Source: Sphagnum compactum (taxonomy: Eukaryota; Bryophyta; Sphagnopsida; Sphagnales). From it: DNA of 64,000 nucleotides. Made by a program: the position numbers and the translations under genes. The notes beneath the pieces are model-generated. The model did no database searches and was not told the origin of the DNA. It saw only the letters and a program-made list of their open reading frames with translations. Position 1 is the stretch's first letter. Each line of letters begins with the position of its first letter. The stretch is taken from positions 4,836,001 through 4,900,000 of the forward strand of contig OZ234501.1 in NCBI GenBank assembly GCA_965153455.1, written 5' to 3'. This document shows, one piece after another, positions 10,502 through 23,700 of the stretch.

Positions 10502-13500
10502 ATAGTGTGACGGACCCCATAGTGTTGACATTAACAATCTTAGAGAAAGAACCAACAGGGACACATATCATAGTACATCCAACAAACTTTTAAAACCATT
10601 GGATTTTGCAAGTTTTAAGGTTGTATTTCTTTAACCTTTTTACCATTGTTGAGGACAATTGAATCCTTATCTAAGATTGATATTTTGAGACCAACAAGCC
10701 TTGTGCACATTAAAAATCAATCCAAGCTATCCATACTTTGCGCACACAATCTGCAAGCTTTTTATGAGGGGTTATACAGACTAATGCTTTGTTGACGGTA
10801 TGTCGCACTTGTCTTCAGAATGTGAAGCATGGCTTGCAAGAACCGCATGAACTAATTAAGCCCTCCTTGAATCTCAGGACAATGAGGATGGGTTACAACT
10901 TACAATATACCTTCCAAGCCTCAAGCAAATCTTGGTGAAGATTGAAAGTTGAGAAACATTTGGAAGTTGGAAGTCTCAAGCTAAAATCTCTTTGGCCATA
11001 ACACCAAGTAGAGGAGATAATAAAGGTCATATCATATGGTATTTATATATAATATGAACTATATGTACCTTTATTGTTATATTATATCACAAAGCGCTTA
11101 GAGAAATTTCATAGCATATTTGGAGGAAAAACTTTATATTCACAAATATTTTTGTAAAGCAAACGAACAATCTTACATGTTGTACTCTTTTATGTGTGAG
11201 AGGGAAATTAATCCTACTACATATAAATGTAAGATCCGTCCCAACCTCAGTAGTAGATGTAAGAACCATCCCCCTCCTTCACCATGTAATCTATTGGATG
11301 TTTAAGTTCACAAGAATGTTTTTGCCTCATGTTTACAATGGTAGTTGAGTTAGGTCTTGCATTTGGGAATGTCCTCCATACACCTTATTTTTGGAATGCG
11401 AGATTTAAGTTAGCTACCACCTTCATCCTAAGCCCTTTTTCATAAAATTATATCTTTAATTTACTTGGCAAGTTTTGCATTTGTTTTTCACTACAAGGAT
11501 GGGTTGGGATCTTTCATGATCTTACCTCATCACCATTTCCTCAGTACAACAACGAGTTTGCTTCCCATCCAACCAAAAACCCTAGTGTAAAAGTTGAGCT
11601 CTCTGCTATTGTCAGTTTTTGGCTATGGGTTTTATGATTCTTTGCACGTTTGAAATCTATCATATCTTTTTAGCATTGTCATAGGATTGTTGTGAGCTGC
11701 AAATAATAGGCCATATGATGATGCCATGGAATCATGCAATTGGGAAATGAGGCCATATGGGCAAATCCAAAGGGTGTAATGATTGTTCCCCTCATGTCTG
11801 CACAATCCCCATATATAGTGCCACAATTTGGGGTGGCCCTACTACTACGTTTTGTGTATTATTTTCCTACAAATTTTGTCATTTATCTGAAAAATAAAAT
11901 TGGGAATTTTTATTTTTTTTCTTATCGTAAAATTCTATGAATTTTCACTAAATTGTATTGGGAAAATCGTGAAATTTCTGGTACCACCAAATTGAAAAGA
12001 AAACCCTACTATGTTCATTTGGTGCATAGGGAGGGTGTGATAAATAAATGGATTACTTATATCAGTTTATTGGACATGATGATGCTCTCCATTGGGTTTT
12101 TTTTTTTTTTTTCCTTCTCTCTCTGGGGGGGGGGGGGGAAGGGGGGGTATCATTCATAGGAAGATTTGGTGAAGATTTGGCCAAATTTTCCCATAGACGA
12201 GATAAAATTTAAATGTGTTCCTTTTATTTTTTGGTTACCTTCTTGAATCATGTAGCGATTTTTTAAAAAACTTTTTCAATTTTTTGGCAAATGAAAATTC
12301 CAAAAATCTTTTCACTTTTGTACTTTAAAATTTAAATTTCACTGGTTAAGAAAAAAGGGCTGATGCTTTCCTGATGCCTCTCGTGCCAACTTTGAGATCT
12401 GTGAGGATCAAGACCATGGGGCATCTAATTGGAGATGGACTTGGTGTCACTAGGAAGAAGGGAATTGAGATGTGAGTAAGAATTGAGACGGGGGAATTTT
12501 TAACCCCAATTTTGTGTGTTTTGTTCAAAAAGAAAGAAAAAAATTTTAAAGAAAAATGAAAGGGTTCTCTCTACCAAATCAAAAATGAATATCGAGGAGG
12601 ACGATAGTTCCCATTAACATGTCTGTCAAGAAGGACAGTCAAGAAGGACAGTGCTCAAAAAACTAGCCTGTGGGCCGAGGACTTTTACCCTACATAAAAA
12701 GGGACATCCATCCATCCCCTTTAGCAGATTGGGGGTCGTTTGGGCCCCAGTAATTGGCATGTGGTGGTAATGGGCTCCCCCCCCACCCCCCTTAGGTCAC
12801 AAACATAAGCAAGAACCGAAGGCAAGGGACTCATTGGGTGCCATTGCTGACTTGGTAGTTTGGGAACTTTGGGAATTATTTATTACTTCTTGCTCTGCAC
12901 AAGGTATGTACCATAATGGTGGATAAAAAACAAAAGGGTAGTGATGAAAAACAAAACAATACTAAAGCACAAAAATCATGGCAAGTCAGCAGACCTTTTC
13001 TGTGCATATCTGACAATACCAGGTAAAAAATTGAAGAGGTCCTAAAATTGAAAACCTTATTGTCCTTCCTTCCAGGGGGGTCTAAATTTCTAGCTAATTG
13101 TAAATAAATAATTTATCATTGAAACCCAACGACAGGGGGGGGAGTCACCTAATGGAAGGAATCCTTCAATCTAACAAGGCACTTCAAAAAGGATACATTA
13201 CTTACATTGTGTGTGACCAGTGCTGTTCACCCAAGTGTGATTATTATTATTATTATTATTATTATTTTGGCATAATTTCACAACCTGGAGAAAAAAAGGG
13301 AAGGTGTGCAAGGTAGAATTATTTTTTCTAAAGTCACCATCATATTTAGAAAATATGTTCCAACAAGTTGCAAAATTTTGGCTAGGTCCTCTTGTGCATG
13401 ATCACCACCAACTCATGATGAAATTGAAATTCCCTTCCAAAATCAAACAAATGCATATTTAGTTGAATTTTCAATCACAAAAATAACTCAAAATTCAATA

Positions 13501-14220
13501 GCTCCACACCTTAGGTCTAAAATTTATGAAATCATCTTCATTAAATCTTACTCATTGAGCACTTTCCAAAAAAATATCAAAAAAGAAGTTTTTGACATTT
13601 TTTGATTTTTTTGAAAAAAATTGCTTAGTGTTCAATAACTCTTGCACCACACGTCTTAACAAATTGCCAAAACCCCCTTGACACGCTTCTACTCGTTGAA
13701 AGCTTTCCAATGGCACAAAGAACATAACAAGAGCCTATGTGCCTAGGCCCAAAATGGTGACCAACAGCTTTGGAAACCAAAAATACATGCAGCCAATGCG
13801 TAGGACGAAGCATGCACTCAAGGTGCCTTGATTTTGTTCATTTTTTCTTTGTTCCCTCTATGTTCCCTTCAAGTTCCCAACAGGTTCTCATCAGATTCAT
13901 AATATGTTCCATAAGTTCCCAATGTGTTCCCCAAGGGTATTCCCCATAGCATCTGGCTTTAATATCATATTGTTTTTGCCCAAAGTCCTCCCCTTCTCAC
14001 CTGTATAGGTGGGTCAAAGGGGAGGCACTCCATCTTTCGATTGAATCTTCTATTTTGGGGGAGCCTCCATAGTTTCAATTATTTTGGGAGAAGGGCCAAT
14101 CAAAATAACTCATTGCAAAAAAAGAAAAGTTGGACTTGTGAGTCGCCCGCAACTAATTAATATCAATCACATTACCTTCATTAATACAATAAACCCTCTT
14201 TATAATCACACCCATTTTTA
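10502..14220. other. gene-free intergenic stretch
   Basis: No open frame has recognisable homology. Simple-sequence tracts are present: T and G runs at 12098-12148, ATT repeats at about 13231-13265, and a loose series of GTTCCC-like phrases at 13855-13940. The rest is unremarkable AT-rich sequence. Confidence 0.45.
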
Positions 14221-14933
14221 AGCCACTTTAAACAAGGGTCCAAGGAACAGAGTCCAATGAAATCGAACATTCCTATTGGTCAAGAGCTTTAAATTTGGTC
14301 CCAAGGCCTTTAGACAAGGTTTCAAGACCAAGACAAATCAAATTGTGATTTATCTTATAATGGCATCATTTTGGAAGGAAAACCAATTAATCCGGACCCA
14401 AAAAATAACTTAACAGAGATCTCATGGTTTGAAGAACCAAAGTGTAAGTTAGGGTTCAAGGTTACTCATTTTTTTGTTTTTTGCTTTTTTTCATTGTTTT
14501 CTTATATCCTTCTTTGCTCAAATTTTGTGAGAGGGGAAGGCACATCTATGGATTGAGGATATTGCTGAAAGCACACCAACTCCCCCATGTTTTGACCAAT
14601 TCTAGAGTTAACTTGGTGGTTGCTAGAAAGAGTGCATTTTCAGCCCTTCCCAAGAGCAAAAAATGGAAGTGAAAACAAAAAATTTTAAAAAAATCATGAA
14701 AGAAAGGAAGAAAAGAAAAGAAAAAATCAAATGTTAACCTAATCCTCTCACATGTCAATCAGACATTTTTTATATTGAACCCTCGAACCGAACCCCAAGC
14801 CTTTAAATACACTCATTGTATCTTAGGGGAAAAATGATTTTCTAATGTGAAGAAGAGTCCAATTCAAGGTTCAATTTGCTGAACCAAATTAATCCTCAAG
14901 CTTTTGGTTCATGGACCTTGTTTAAAGTGGCCC
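14221..14933. mobile_element. Harbinger/Tourist-like non-autonomous DNA transposon
   Basis: The left end reads AGCCACTTTAAACAAGG followed by GTCCAAGGAAC. The reverse complement of the right end reads GGGCCACTTTAAACAAGG followed by TCCATGAAC. These are near-identical terminal inverted repeats of about 27 bp, 713 bp apart. Each end is flanked by TTA (14218-14220 and 14934-14936), the 3-bp target-site duplication typical of PIF/Harbinger and Tourist elements. The interior encodes no transposase, so any mobility would have depended on enzymes supplied elsewhere. Confidence 0.75.
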
Positions 14934-14936
14934 TTA

Positions 14937-17700
14937 GTCATATTCTTGTTTGTGTCACATTTTTTTGTTAACCATTCGTTTGAAGAAAAACCATTTTTTG
15001 GAGTCACTATCACATTCATTAGTAGCACAAAACATTTGTAAAGTAAGATACAACAACTTTCTATTGCAGATAATCAAAACATATGCAAGCTTGCCAAGAA
15101 AGCAAAAAAATTGAATTAAAAAAATATAATTAACAAGATACACAAAAAGCTCAAATTCAATGTAGATTGTCACATTAAAACATGTAGAAATCACAACCTT
15201 CTTTAAGTGTAATAATGCATAATAGAACTTAGAATAACCCATGTAAGAAATTTAAACAATTGGCACTTTTATGCTAGTGTTAGAGAATTTTTTTTCAATT
15301 TTAAATTATTTATAATCACAATCTTGTAAGGGTTTATATAGATGTGACTATACATGTTTGAATCACGATTTGTTAATGTCACAAAATTAAATAAATAAAT
15401 AAAATGTGGTCACCCAAGGGGGCCCCAAATAAGTGTCCATCTACTAGAGACATGGGACGCTTATTTCGGGAATGCTCCGTTCCCATCCTTGGCCATTATC
15501 CTACACACATAAATAAATTGGTCTCTCAACTTACCTACTTACGTAATTCTTCGATGTTGTAACTTCTTGTGTCCACTTTGACTAGCAGCAGTGTTGTCAG
15601 AAAAGCCCTTTGAAATTATTTACTGGTGTGATTTACACATTCTCAAATCAATAATTGTTTTTTTTTAATTCTTTTTTTTTCCTCGGATGTCTCCAAAGAG
15701 ACCAATTACATGAAATTTTCAATTTCAGCTCCTTACAAATGTAAAAGCCTTCGTGATGTAACTTATTACCCAGAAATACCGTCCCATTTTGGGAAATGCC
15801 TCTCAGATCTCAAATTTTGTAAAAACGTTGGATACTTTGATAAAATGTGCATAAATGGTTGTGCAGAGGAGTGAGTCGAGTCGAGCCGTGCCATGCCGTG
15901 CCGTGCCGTGGTGGATCACTATTTTATTACGCAGAAAGAAGTACCCCATTTGGAGAAATGCACCCCCCAAATCTCAAATTTTGAGCAAAGAGCACCACAA
16001 ACAAACGGTGGATTTTGGGGGGTAGTTCCCCAGAATCACAATGAATTTGCCCTAGTTTTGGTGGCCTAGACTGGCCAAGGTGTAGAAAAAACCAGGGGAG
16101 GAGAAAAAATTGGGGGCAAAAGTGGGGGCCAAAATCGGAGCTTCTGAACTTGTTTGATCTTCCCCTGATTATTTTTGTTTGGGTTTTTATATTATTATTT
16201 GAAGCTCTTTTACTGCATTGGGGCACACAGTGATGGATGCAACAACAGAGGTGGCCTTTTTCAGACCCCCATGGTATTTTATTTTAATTTGGGCCTAACT
16301 TGTGTTCGGACTTGCATTTTTCCACTTACACTAATATACCGGGCTGACTCCATGAGCCCCCCTGGGTACCCACATCTCTCTCTGGACCAATATTCAGGCC
16401 ACAACCATCTCTTGAACCAAAAACATGGTACAAAAAGCAATAGATCGATCGAACAACGAATGGGTACACTGTCTCTCGAGAGTGAACTGACATGACTGAA
16501 CACCCGAAAAAGAAAGAAGGGGGAGTTTTGTGTTATTGTGGCCACCCATGGGGCCGGCCGAACATTAGAAAATTAAAAATTAAAAATTAAAGATTAAAGA
16601 AACCTAAGACTTTGGAGTATTGTGTTGTAGTGGCCACCACCCCGTGTGTGGATGGGGTCCAAAGTAAAAGAAACCAAAAGACTTTGGAGTATTTGTGTTG
16701 TTGTGGCCACCATTCAATGGATGGGGTCCGAGGTAAAAGAAACCAAAGACTTTTTCGCTCGCTCGCTCGCTCGCACCCCCACAATACCCGCAAGTTCACA
16801 TGGTGAGAACTTCTTTCTTTGTTTTTGGGTCTCAATCCCCATGGTCTTAAGTAAATATAGGTGGGACAAGTAGTGGCTCTTTTTTGGGTTCATTGTATGA
16901 CTCCTCCCTTGTGTGTATTATGTGTTTGTGTGTGTATAGAGTATAAATCATACAAGTCCCAAGAGTATTATTATATGCTCTTCTAAATAATACTAGAGTC
17001 CCAAGACAACCACCCTAACAACAACAAACCAACCATGAACACACACATACCATATACTTAGTACTTAGTGCCGAAAGCAAGAATTATATATACGGTCAAG
17101 TATAGCCTTCTACCAACTTCATGACTTATTAATACCTAAGTGTTCCCACCCCCCCCCCCCCCCTCCCTCCCTCCCTCCCCACTTGGGACACTCAATCATG
17201 AGTTTAATGAACTTGGGGATCTAAGACTTTCCGTAGTGTTTAGGGTCCCTTTGTAATTTTAGTAGGTACATTCTTTTGTCCGTCAGGGTTGGATACCTTC
17301 CTTCCTCCACCCCATAACAACACCCCTCCCTTCCTTCCTTCCTTCCTTCCTTGCTTGCCTTCTTCAGACTTCTTCCCCCAAAACAAAATAATGTGTGGCA
17401 GCTGACACACATAATTTGTGTCTTTTTGAACATGAAGTTGGCCAGAGTGAACCAGCACCCACCGGCACACTACCGTCCATGGATGGTAGGTACACAGTAA
17501 ACAATTTCTCATTGGGCCCATGTCCCCCATTTGTAACCATAGTGGTTTAGTTTAGCTTAGTCCGTTATTATTACTTATTTGCTTGCTTGCTTACTTACTT
17601 ACTTCCTTCCTTATTATTGTGCAATAAACTAAAACAAAACAGCAAACTAAGATAATCACTTCCTTGGCCTTTTCTCTACTTTCTAACTAGCAACTTGCAG
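14937..17700. other. intergenic stretch with short tandem repeats
   Basis: No gene recognised. A degenerate duplication links 15763-15832 with 15923-16010 (shared phrases ATTAC, CAGAAA, CCCATTT, GAAATGC, TCTCAAATTTTG). A run of GAGTCGAGCC and GCCGTGCC units lies at 15873-15915. TTCC/CTTC tracts lie at 17160-17180 and 17328-17352, and CTTA/CTTC tracts at 17580-17612. Confidence 0.45.
16597..16755 (+). repeat. 72-bp tandem repeat
   Basis: Two full units of about 71-72 bp plus a partial third. Each holds the phrases GACTTTGGAGTATT, GTGGCCACCA, GATGGGGTCC and AAAGAAACC. A further partial unit is visible at about 16521-16553. The array ends in CGCT repeats. No coding function is evident. Confidence 0.85.
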
Positions 17701-20700
17701 CTGTGACCTAGTTTACATGTTAACCACCTACATGCCCTTACCCTTACCTACCTAATCATCGTCACAGACAAGCTTGAAGCAAAGTGACAATGATGTGGTG
17801 CGTGTTTGTGTTTCGATAGGATTATTGCAAAAAAGAGGTTTCAGATCTACATACCCCTTACTTACCCACAAACCATTGACACATTCCTCTTTACTTTTTG
17901 ATCATTTACATGCCCCTATTATACTTACTTACATGGTCTTCGTCATACACATGCTTGAAGTAATTGAGAACAACAGATTCTAATGTGTTTGCGATGAAGG
18001 TCTTGTTGTAACATAACAATAGGTTTATATACCAGTGTTGGATGGTTCTCCAGATATTTGGGTAATAATCGGTTGCAGTTTCGATTTTATATATCCCACC
18101 TTTTCCCAAACCCCAACTTGAGAACTTGATGACTTTCAATTCCACACAAAATTATCGAAACTTGCATTGATAAGTGTTTTTTTTAATTTCAAGGTTTCAG
18201 TGTTGAAATTTTTTGGTTATGAAGTTTGGTTTTGCAACAATGTGGGTATGTACAATTTCCATCCTATTGCCGAATGATGATTGAAGTGTTCTTAAATATC
18301 ACGACTACAAAATGTGGGTGCAGTTCACTAATCCTCATTCAGTGGACCAATGAATTCATTCAAAATCCAATGAAAACATTTAACAAACATGGATGCATTT
18401 TGTTGTAATGTATGGTGGAAGAAACTAAGGAAAAATGCATCATCCCAACCCTTGCATCGTGTATTATCTTTACATGTTCATTTAACCTTTGGATGTTTCA
18501 TGCATGATTTAATACCTTTGCTATGGTTGCCCTGGCAAACCAAGTAAAAAAAAATTAGATTCGTTTAATTTACTTGACAAAATAATTGCATATGTCAAAG
18601 ACTTAAGCATTTGATTTATGTATTTATTGACTTTTGTAGTTTCTTGTTCTACCCTTTAATTAGCATACCCATTTGTAAGGTCATGTTTTGGGCATGTCAT
18701 GTTAAAGGTAGCCCAATATGCTACTAATGATACTAAATTTGTGTTGGATTTTCAAAAGTTAACTTGAAAAAAATTCAATCATTGTTGCAAAAGACTAGTA
18801 CTTAGACAAAACAATTTGGGAGGAAGAGGTAGGAATGTTATGCTGCAAGGCTACTTGCCACAATGTTGAAAACTCTAGTGAAAATATAGTTTTTTTAAGA
18901 AAATCCTATTCCAAGAAACATTAAAATATCATAATGTTATTTCCATTTGTTATGAACAACAACAATCTACTCATTTATCCTCTAGAATGCCGGTATTTCA
19001 AACATGTTATTTTCAAGCCATTGCAAATACCCTATTTCATGTTGTGAAACTTTGTGTTCTAAACAAATTACAAGCTATTGGTTGTTGTCAAATGCACTTT
19101 ATTTTGCCATAACTGAATGCATTGCCATGAAAGCTAATGTGACTAAGGTTCAAACTTTAAATCATTCACTAATTTGTGGGGACTTTGATTCAAAATTGTA
19201 GGAATTCAAGTTGAACATGATGACACAAGTCATCAATATATTGACTCTACTATGGTGTTTGCTTCAAGTTACAATCAAATCAAAGTCCATAACATGTTAA
19301 CTATCATGTTCGAAATTCGTTTCAAGAACATGAAGGTTATATGAAATTTTAGGGGCAATGCACATGCCATTCAAATTGTGATAGATTGTGACATTAATAT
19401 TGTGTGTCTTCGATAGGCGTTCTTTCATTTGAACCTTGCTAAAGTAACAACAAATTAGACAATGGTAGTTGAAGACAATTACCTGTTTTTGGGCAAATTG
19501 TACCAAGTGATGATATTGTCATATCCACCTTGAAAAATGAGTTGCATATATATCCACAATTGTTAATGTGTCCAACAAAAATGGAAGACCTTATAGTTTG
19601 GTGGGTAAATCATGAACTGTGTAATTTCCCTATGTTTATTTCTTCATTTGTCAAGTCCTTGGCATTGTGGGATCACAAATCAAAATAGAACAGATTTTTA
19701 GTGTTGTGGGTATCACCACTAATTTGATATGATTTAAGCTTGGGGATTGAGACTCTAAATCAATTCATCTTCATCATTAAGAATTGGCCTAATGACATTC
19801 GTGTTGAATGAATTTTTGCTTAAAGCTTAAAACCATGGATGAATTTTTGGAAAGGGATTCTACTATGATTAAATCATAGAACAAATTGATTGAACAACAC
19901 TTGTTAAAGAATATTCAAGCTTTGATTTCATTTGGTTTTAGGTTCAAGTTTTTTTTTTCATCTTTATTGTGTTTTTTTGTTAGCATTTTTCAAGTGCAAG
20001 TATTGAATTGATTGTGTTTTTTTCTCAATGCATTTATAGCATTGGAGTTCAAGATTGAATACACATTTTGTGTTGTATTGTAAAGTATTTCCTTGTACCT
20101 CACATTTGTTATAATTTCTTATGATGAAATGGGTTGAACCAATGAATGGCCTTTTGGTCTTCAACATGGGTTTAATTAAGGCTAGGAGTTTGGTTTAAAT
20201 CCTTTATAAATTTTATCATTCATATGTTGCAATTGATGTCCTTCATTTTATTTTTTAGGTGTAGGGCTTTAAGAGGTCAATGTTATTTTGTTTACAGGTC
20301 ATATGTTGTTGGATTCATATGTTGCAAGTTATAACAAAGGTTAGATTTATGTGTTAATTTATTTTTTCTATGGGTCAAACATAACTCTATTGGAGATGTT
20401 GTTTTGAAGGTTTGTTAAAACCATTTTGTTATTATTTGTCATGTGCGTTATTGAGGACTATTATCATTTGTGATCTATAATGTTGAAGTCATATGTTTGT
20501 TCAACCAATTGGTTTGTTTGATGGTTTGTCCAATGTCAAATACCTAAAAGCCCAATTATAAAGAAACATATTGTTGCATATCTAAGTAGTGACTAGGCAT
20601 TAAACACATAATTGTTGCAAGTTAAATGTTGTTTCATTATTTTCAAAATTTTAAAAGTGCATTTTTTTGCAAATACTTGCCTTGTAACTACAATTTGACC

Positions 20701-23700
20701 ATTTTTTTGTTTGACAATTTAATCGATAAAACTTGACCAATACAAAAATTGACCCCTTGTCAAAAAATTAAAATTTTAATACTCGACATACCCCCATGTT
20801 TGAAAAAAAACATTAAACTTAACTAGAGGTTTTGGATTTTTTTAACCTTACCCAAAGGCTTTTCCAAAAAAATTAATAAGAAGAATCAACTTAGGAGGTT
20901 TTTCCCAAAAAACAAATATTATGGGTTTTTGATTGAGTTCAATCCAAGTTTGATTCTAAGAATTGAACTTCATACGCTAACATGGAACAAGCCCCATCAC
21001 AAGGCCTACTTTAATTAAGCTTTGAGTCGCAAGGTTCAAACCCAAACCTAGCCCATGAAATGCCAAAGTTGTTTAAACTCAACCCTAAAACCAACCCAAG
21101 GGTCTTAAGGCCCATTTTACAAGGTCCAAGTCTTAAAGGTCCGTCCCTTTTTTTGTCATTTTTGGGTTGCATCAAGTAGACAAACCAATAACCAAACATT
21201 TAATGTATTTAAATATTTAAAATCCATGTACGTTTGATCTTTTACTTTTGTAATTTTGCAATGCAAAAAGTTATTTATAACTTTTCTTGACGCACCCATA
21301 GCCATTTAAATTGCTCCAAATGGACAAGAAACTAGGAATATACAAGTCACAAAAATAAGGGGGTTAGTGTTTAGTGATGGGCATGTTAAACCATTTTTGA
21401 TTTGGACATGTTTATTTTCTTTGTGGTTCTTATTTTTTGCACCTTTACCTCTAGAGTTTTAAAAGGTTATGTAGACTTAATCCTTTAGATATATGTGACC
21501 CCAAGAAAAAAAGTTGTGGAGAAAAAAAATTTAATGGTGCACATTCTTGGTGATGAATTGAATTTTTTTCCAATAATTTACTCTTTCATTATCACAATGT
21601 TCATGAGACCTTGGGATAAAAACCGTAGGACAAAGGAGCCACCCAAGTGAGTGGACACTCTTTAAAATTGCATTTTTATATGTTTGAAAGATCACAAGTG
21701 AAGTATAATAATTTGGATTGTCATAATGTTTTTTGGAGAAGTTTTCATTAATTGTAAAGTTTACATGCTCAAAATTGGACACAAATCAAAAATGTTTTTG
21801 ATTATTCAAAGCACTCAAACCTAAAGAGTGGTTATCATTGTTTTTTTCAAATGTCCTTTTTTTCTACCAAATGTGCATCATTCCTTCTAAAAATTGGAGA
21901 GGATTTTAACATTGATGACTAAAAGGGCAAAAAGATTAGAAGTGACAAATTTTTTTCTTATAACCCATTTGAGCACATTTGGTTCAAAGGTGCTTTTGAC
22001 TTTGAAAAATACGAGTTTTGAAAATGTGTTTTTCACAAAAGTTGTTCATATTTATGTGATAGAAGGCATGAATGCATAATATACATGATATAAAATTAAT
22101 TTGTAATCAAAATTAATTTGTATTTAAAATGCAATGTTAAATAAGGTATTTGAAATGCAAAATTTAAAATTATAAGCCAACATAAAAACGACATGTGTCA
22201 TGTGCAGTCCTTGGAAAAAGACTTTTACCATGGCGCCCTTGGCTCCTTTGATTGTGTTTTCACCCCTTGTGCAACAATTACAAAGAAGTGGGCAGCAAAA
22301 ATTTGTTCAAAAAATACCTGACTTCTCAAAATGAGTTTTTGCATAAGACAATGTTTGCATATGCAAGTCCCACCATTTAGTTAGTTTGTTTGTTTCTTAA
22401 TCCACAAAACTAGTGAGTTTGTATATGCATTGTATGTAGATTGCATGAAATTTCTTTGACAATGAAAATCTATAATTAACTTTGAACCCAACCCTAGAAC
22501 CATCCCAAGTAAGGGTTTAAAACTAGTTCAACTTGAACTTGAAAATGACATGTCTCATGATGTAACCCAAAACCATTGACCCAAAAATCAAAAATCTTAG
22601 AAATTAGACTTAGCCCCAAACCAAGAATGTTCAATTCTTTAAAATATTCTTTAAACCCAAACCCAACGATTTTTCTAAAAACCAATAACTAGCCAACATT
22701 AATATATAATACATGCCCCTACCTACATTATTGTCATTGTGGACATGTTTGAAGCATGTGATGACAAGTTTGAACATTTCCATATCGGTGATGATATTGT
22801 TACTAGTTACAAAAATATGCAATACTACATAGTTATTTACCCTTGACCTCACTTCATTTTCCCTTGAGTATCCATTAATCTACCTAGTTGTTTTTACTTC
22901 TTTAATTTACCGAACATTCTTTTTTACATAATTTATTGCATATTATTTCATTAAGGGAAGGCCTATTGCATCCACACAATGGTTGTGGATGTTGCACTAA
23001 ATGACAATGTTTACATTGAACTAATTTCCATCATGTTTTGGTCATGTTTATCAGTAAAGTGGTTTGAATGTTATTAAGATTTAAAGCATTTTATGTTTTG
23101 AATTGTGTAAAAGTGGCAACTTTTGTTGCTTGTTGTGAAGGGGGGCGTTTACATGGTTGTTGGTAGGTGGCAATGTTGATGTGTGGTAACATGTAGCAAT
23201 TTTGTTAGTTTTGCAAGTTTTACTTGTAATTAAAAGAGGTATGGTATATACAACTACAATCTATTGTGGTAGTTGATAAATGGTCAAAACATTATAAACT
23301 AATAAAACATTTTGTTGGTATTAGTCTTTCCTCCTTGTAATCTAAGGGTGGGTCCTACTATTAATGTGAGTTGATATAAGACAAATTGTTGATGCTTGCC
23401 AATTCGTCTCTTCTAAAAGGTGAATTTTTGTTGGTTGTTGTCATGCCCATCATGCTATTGTTAAACATGGTGTTTGCTTGTGGTTGTCTATCATTTTTGT
23501 TGTTAACATGAGTTCTTAAAAAATATTCAATATTCATGGCACTTTTATTGTAAGATGAAAGATTATGTTTGTTGTTATTATGCATGTCATGTTGTTGTTG
23601 TTTTTTTTTAGATTAGTTATTTGTTTGTGTTTGTGTGAACAAAATGATATTATGATGTTTATGCACTTCATGCATGAATTCTTGTTTTTAAATCAATAAA

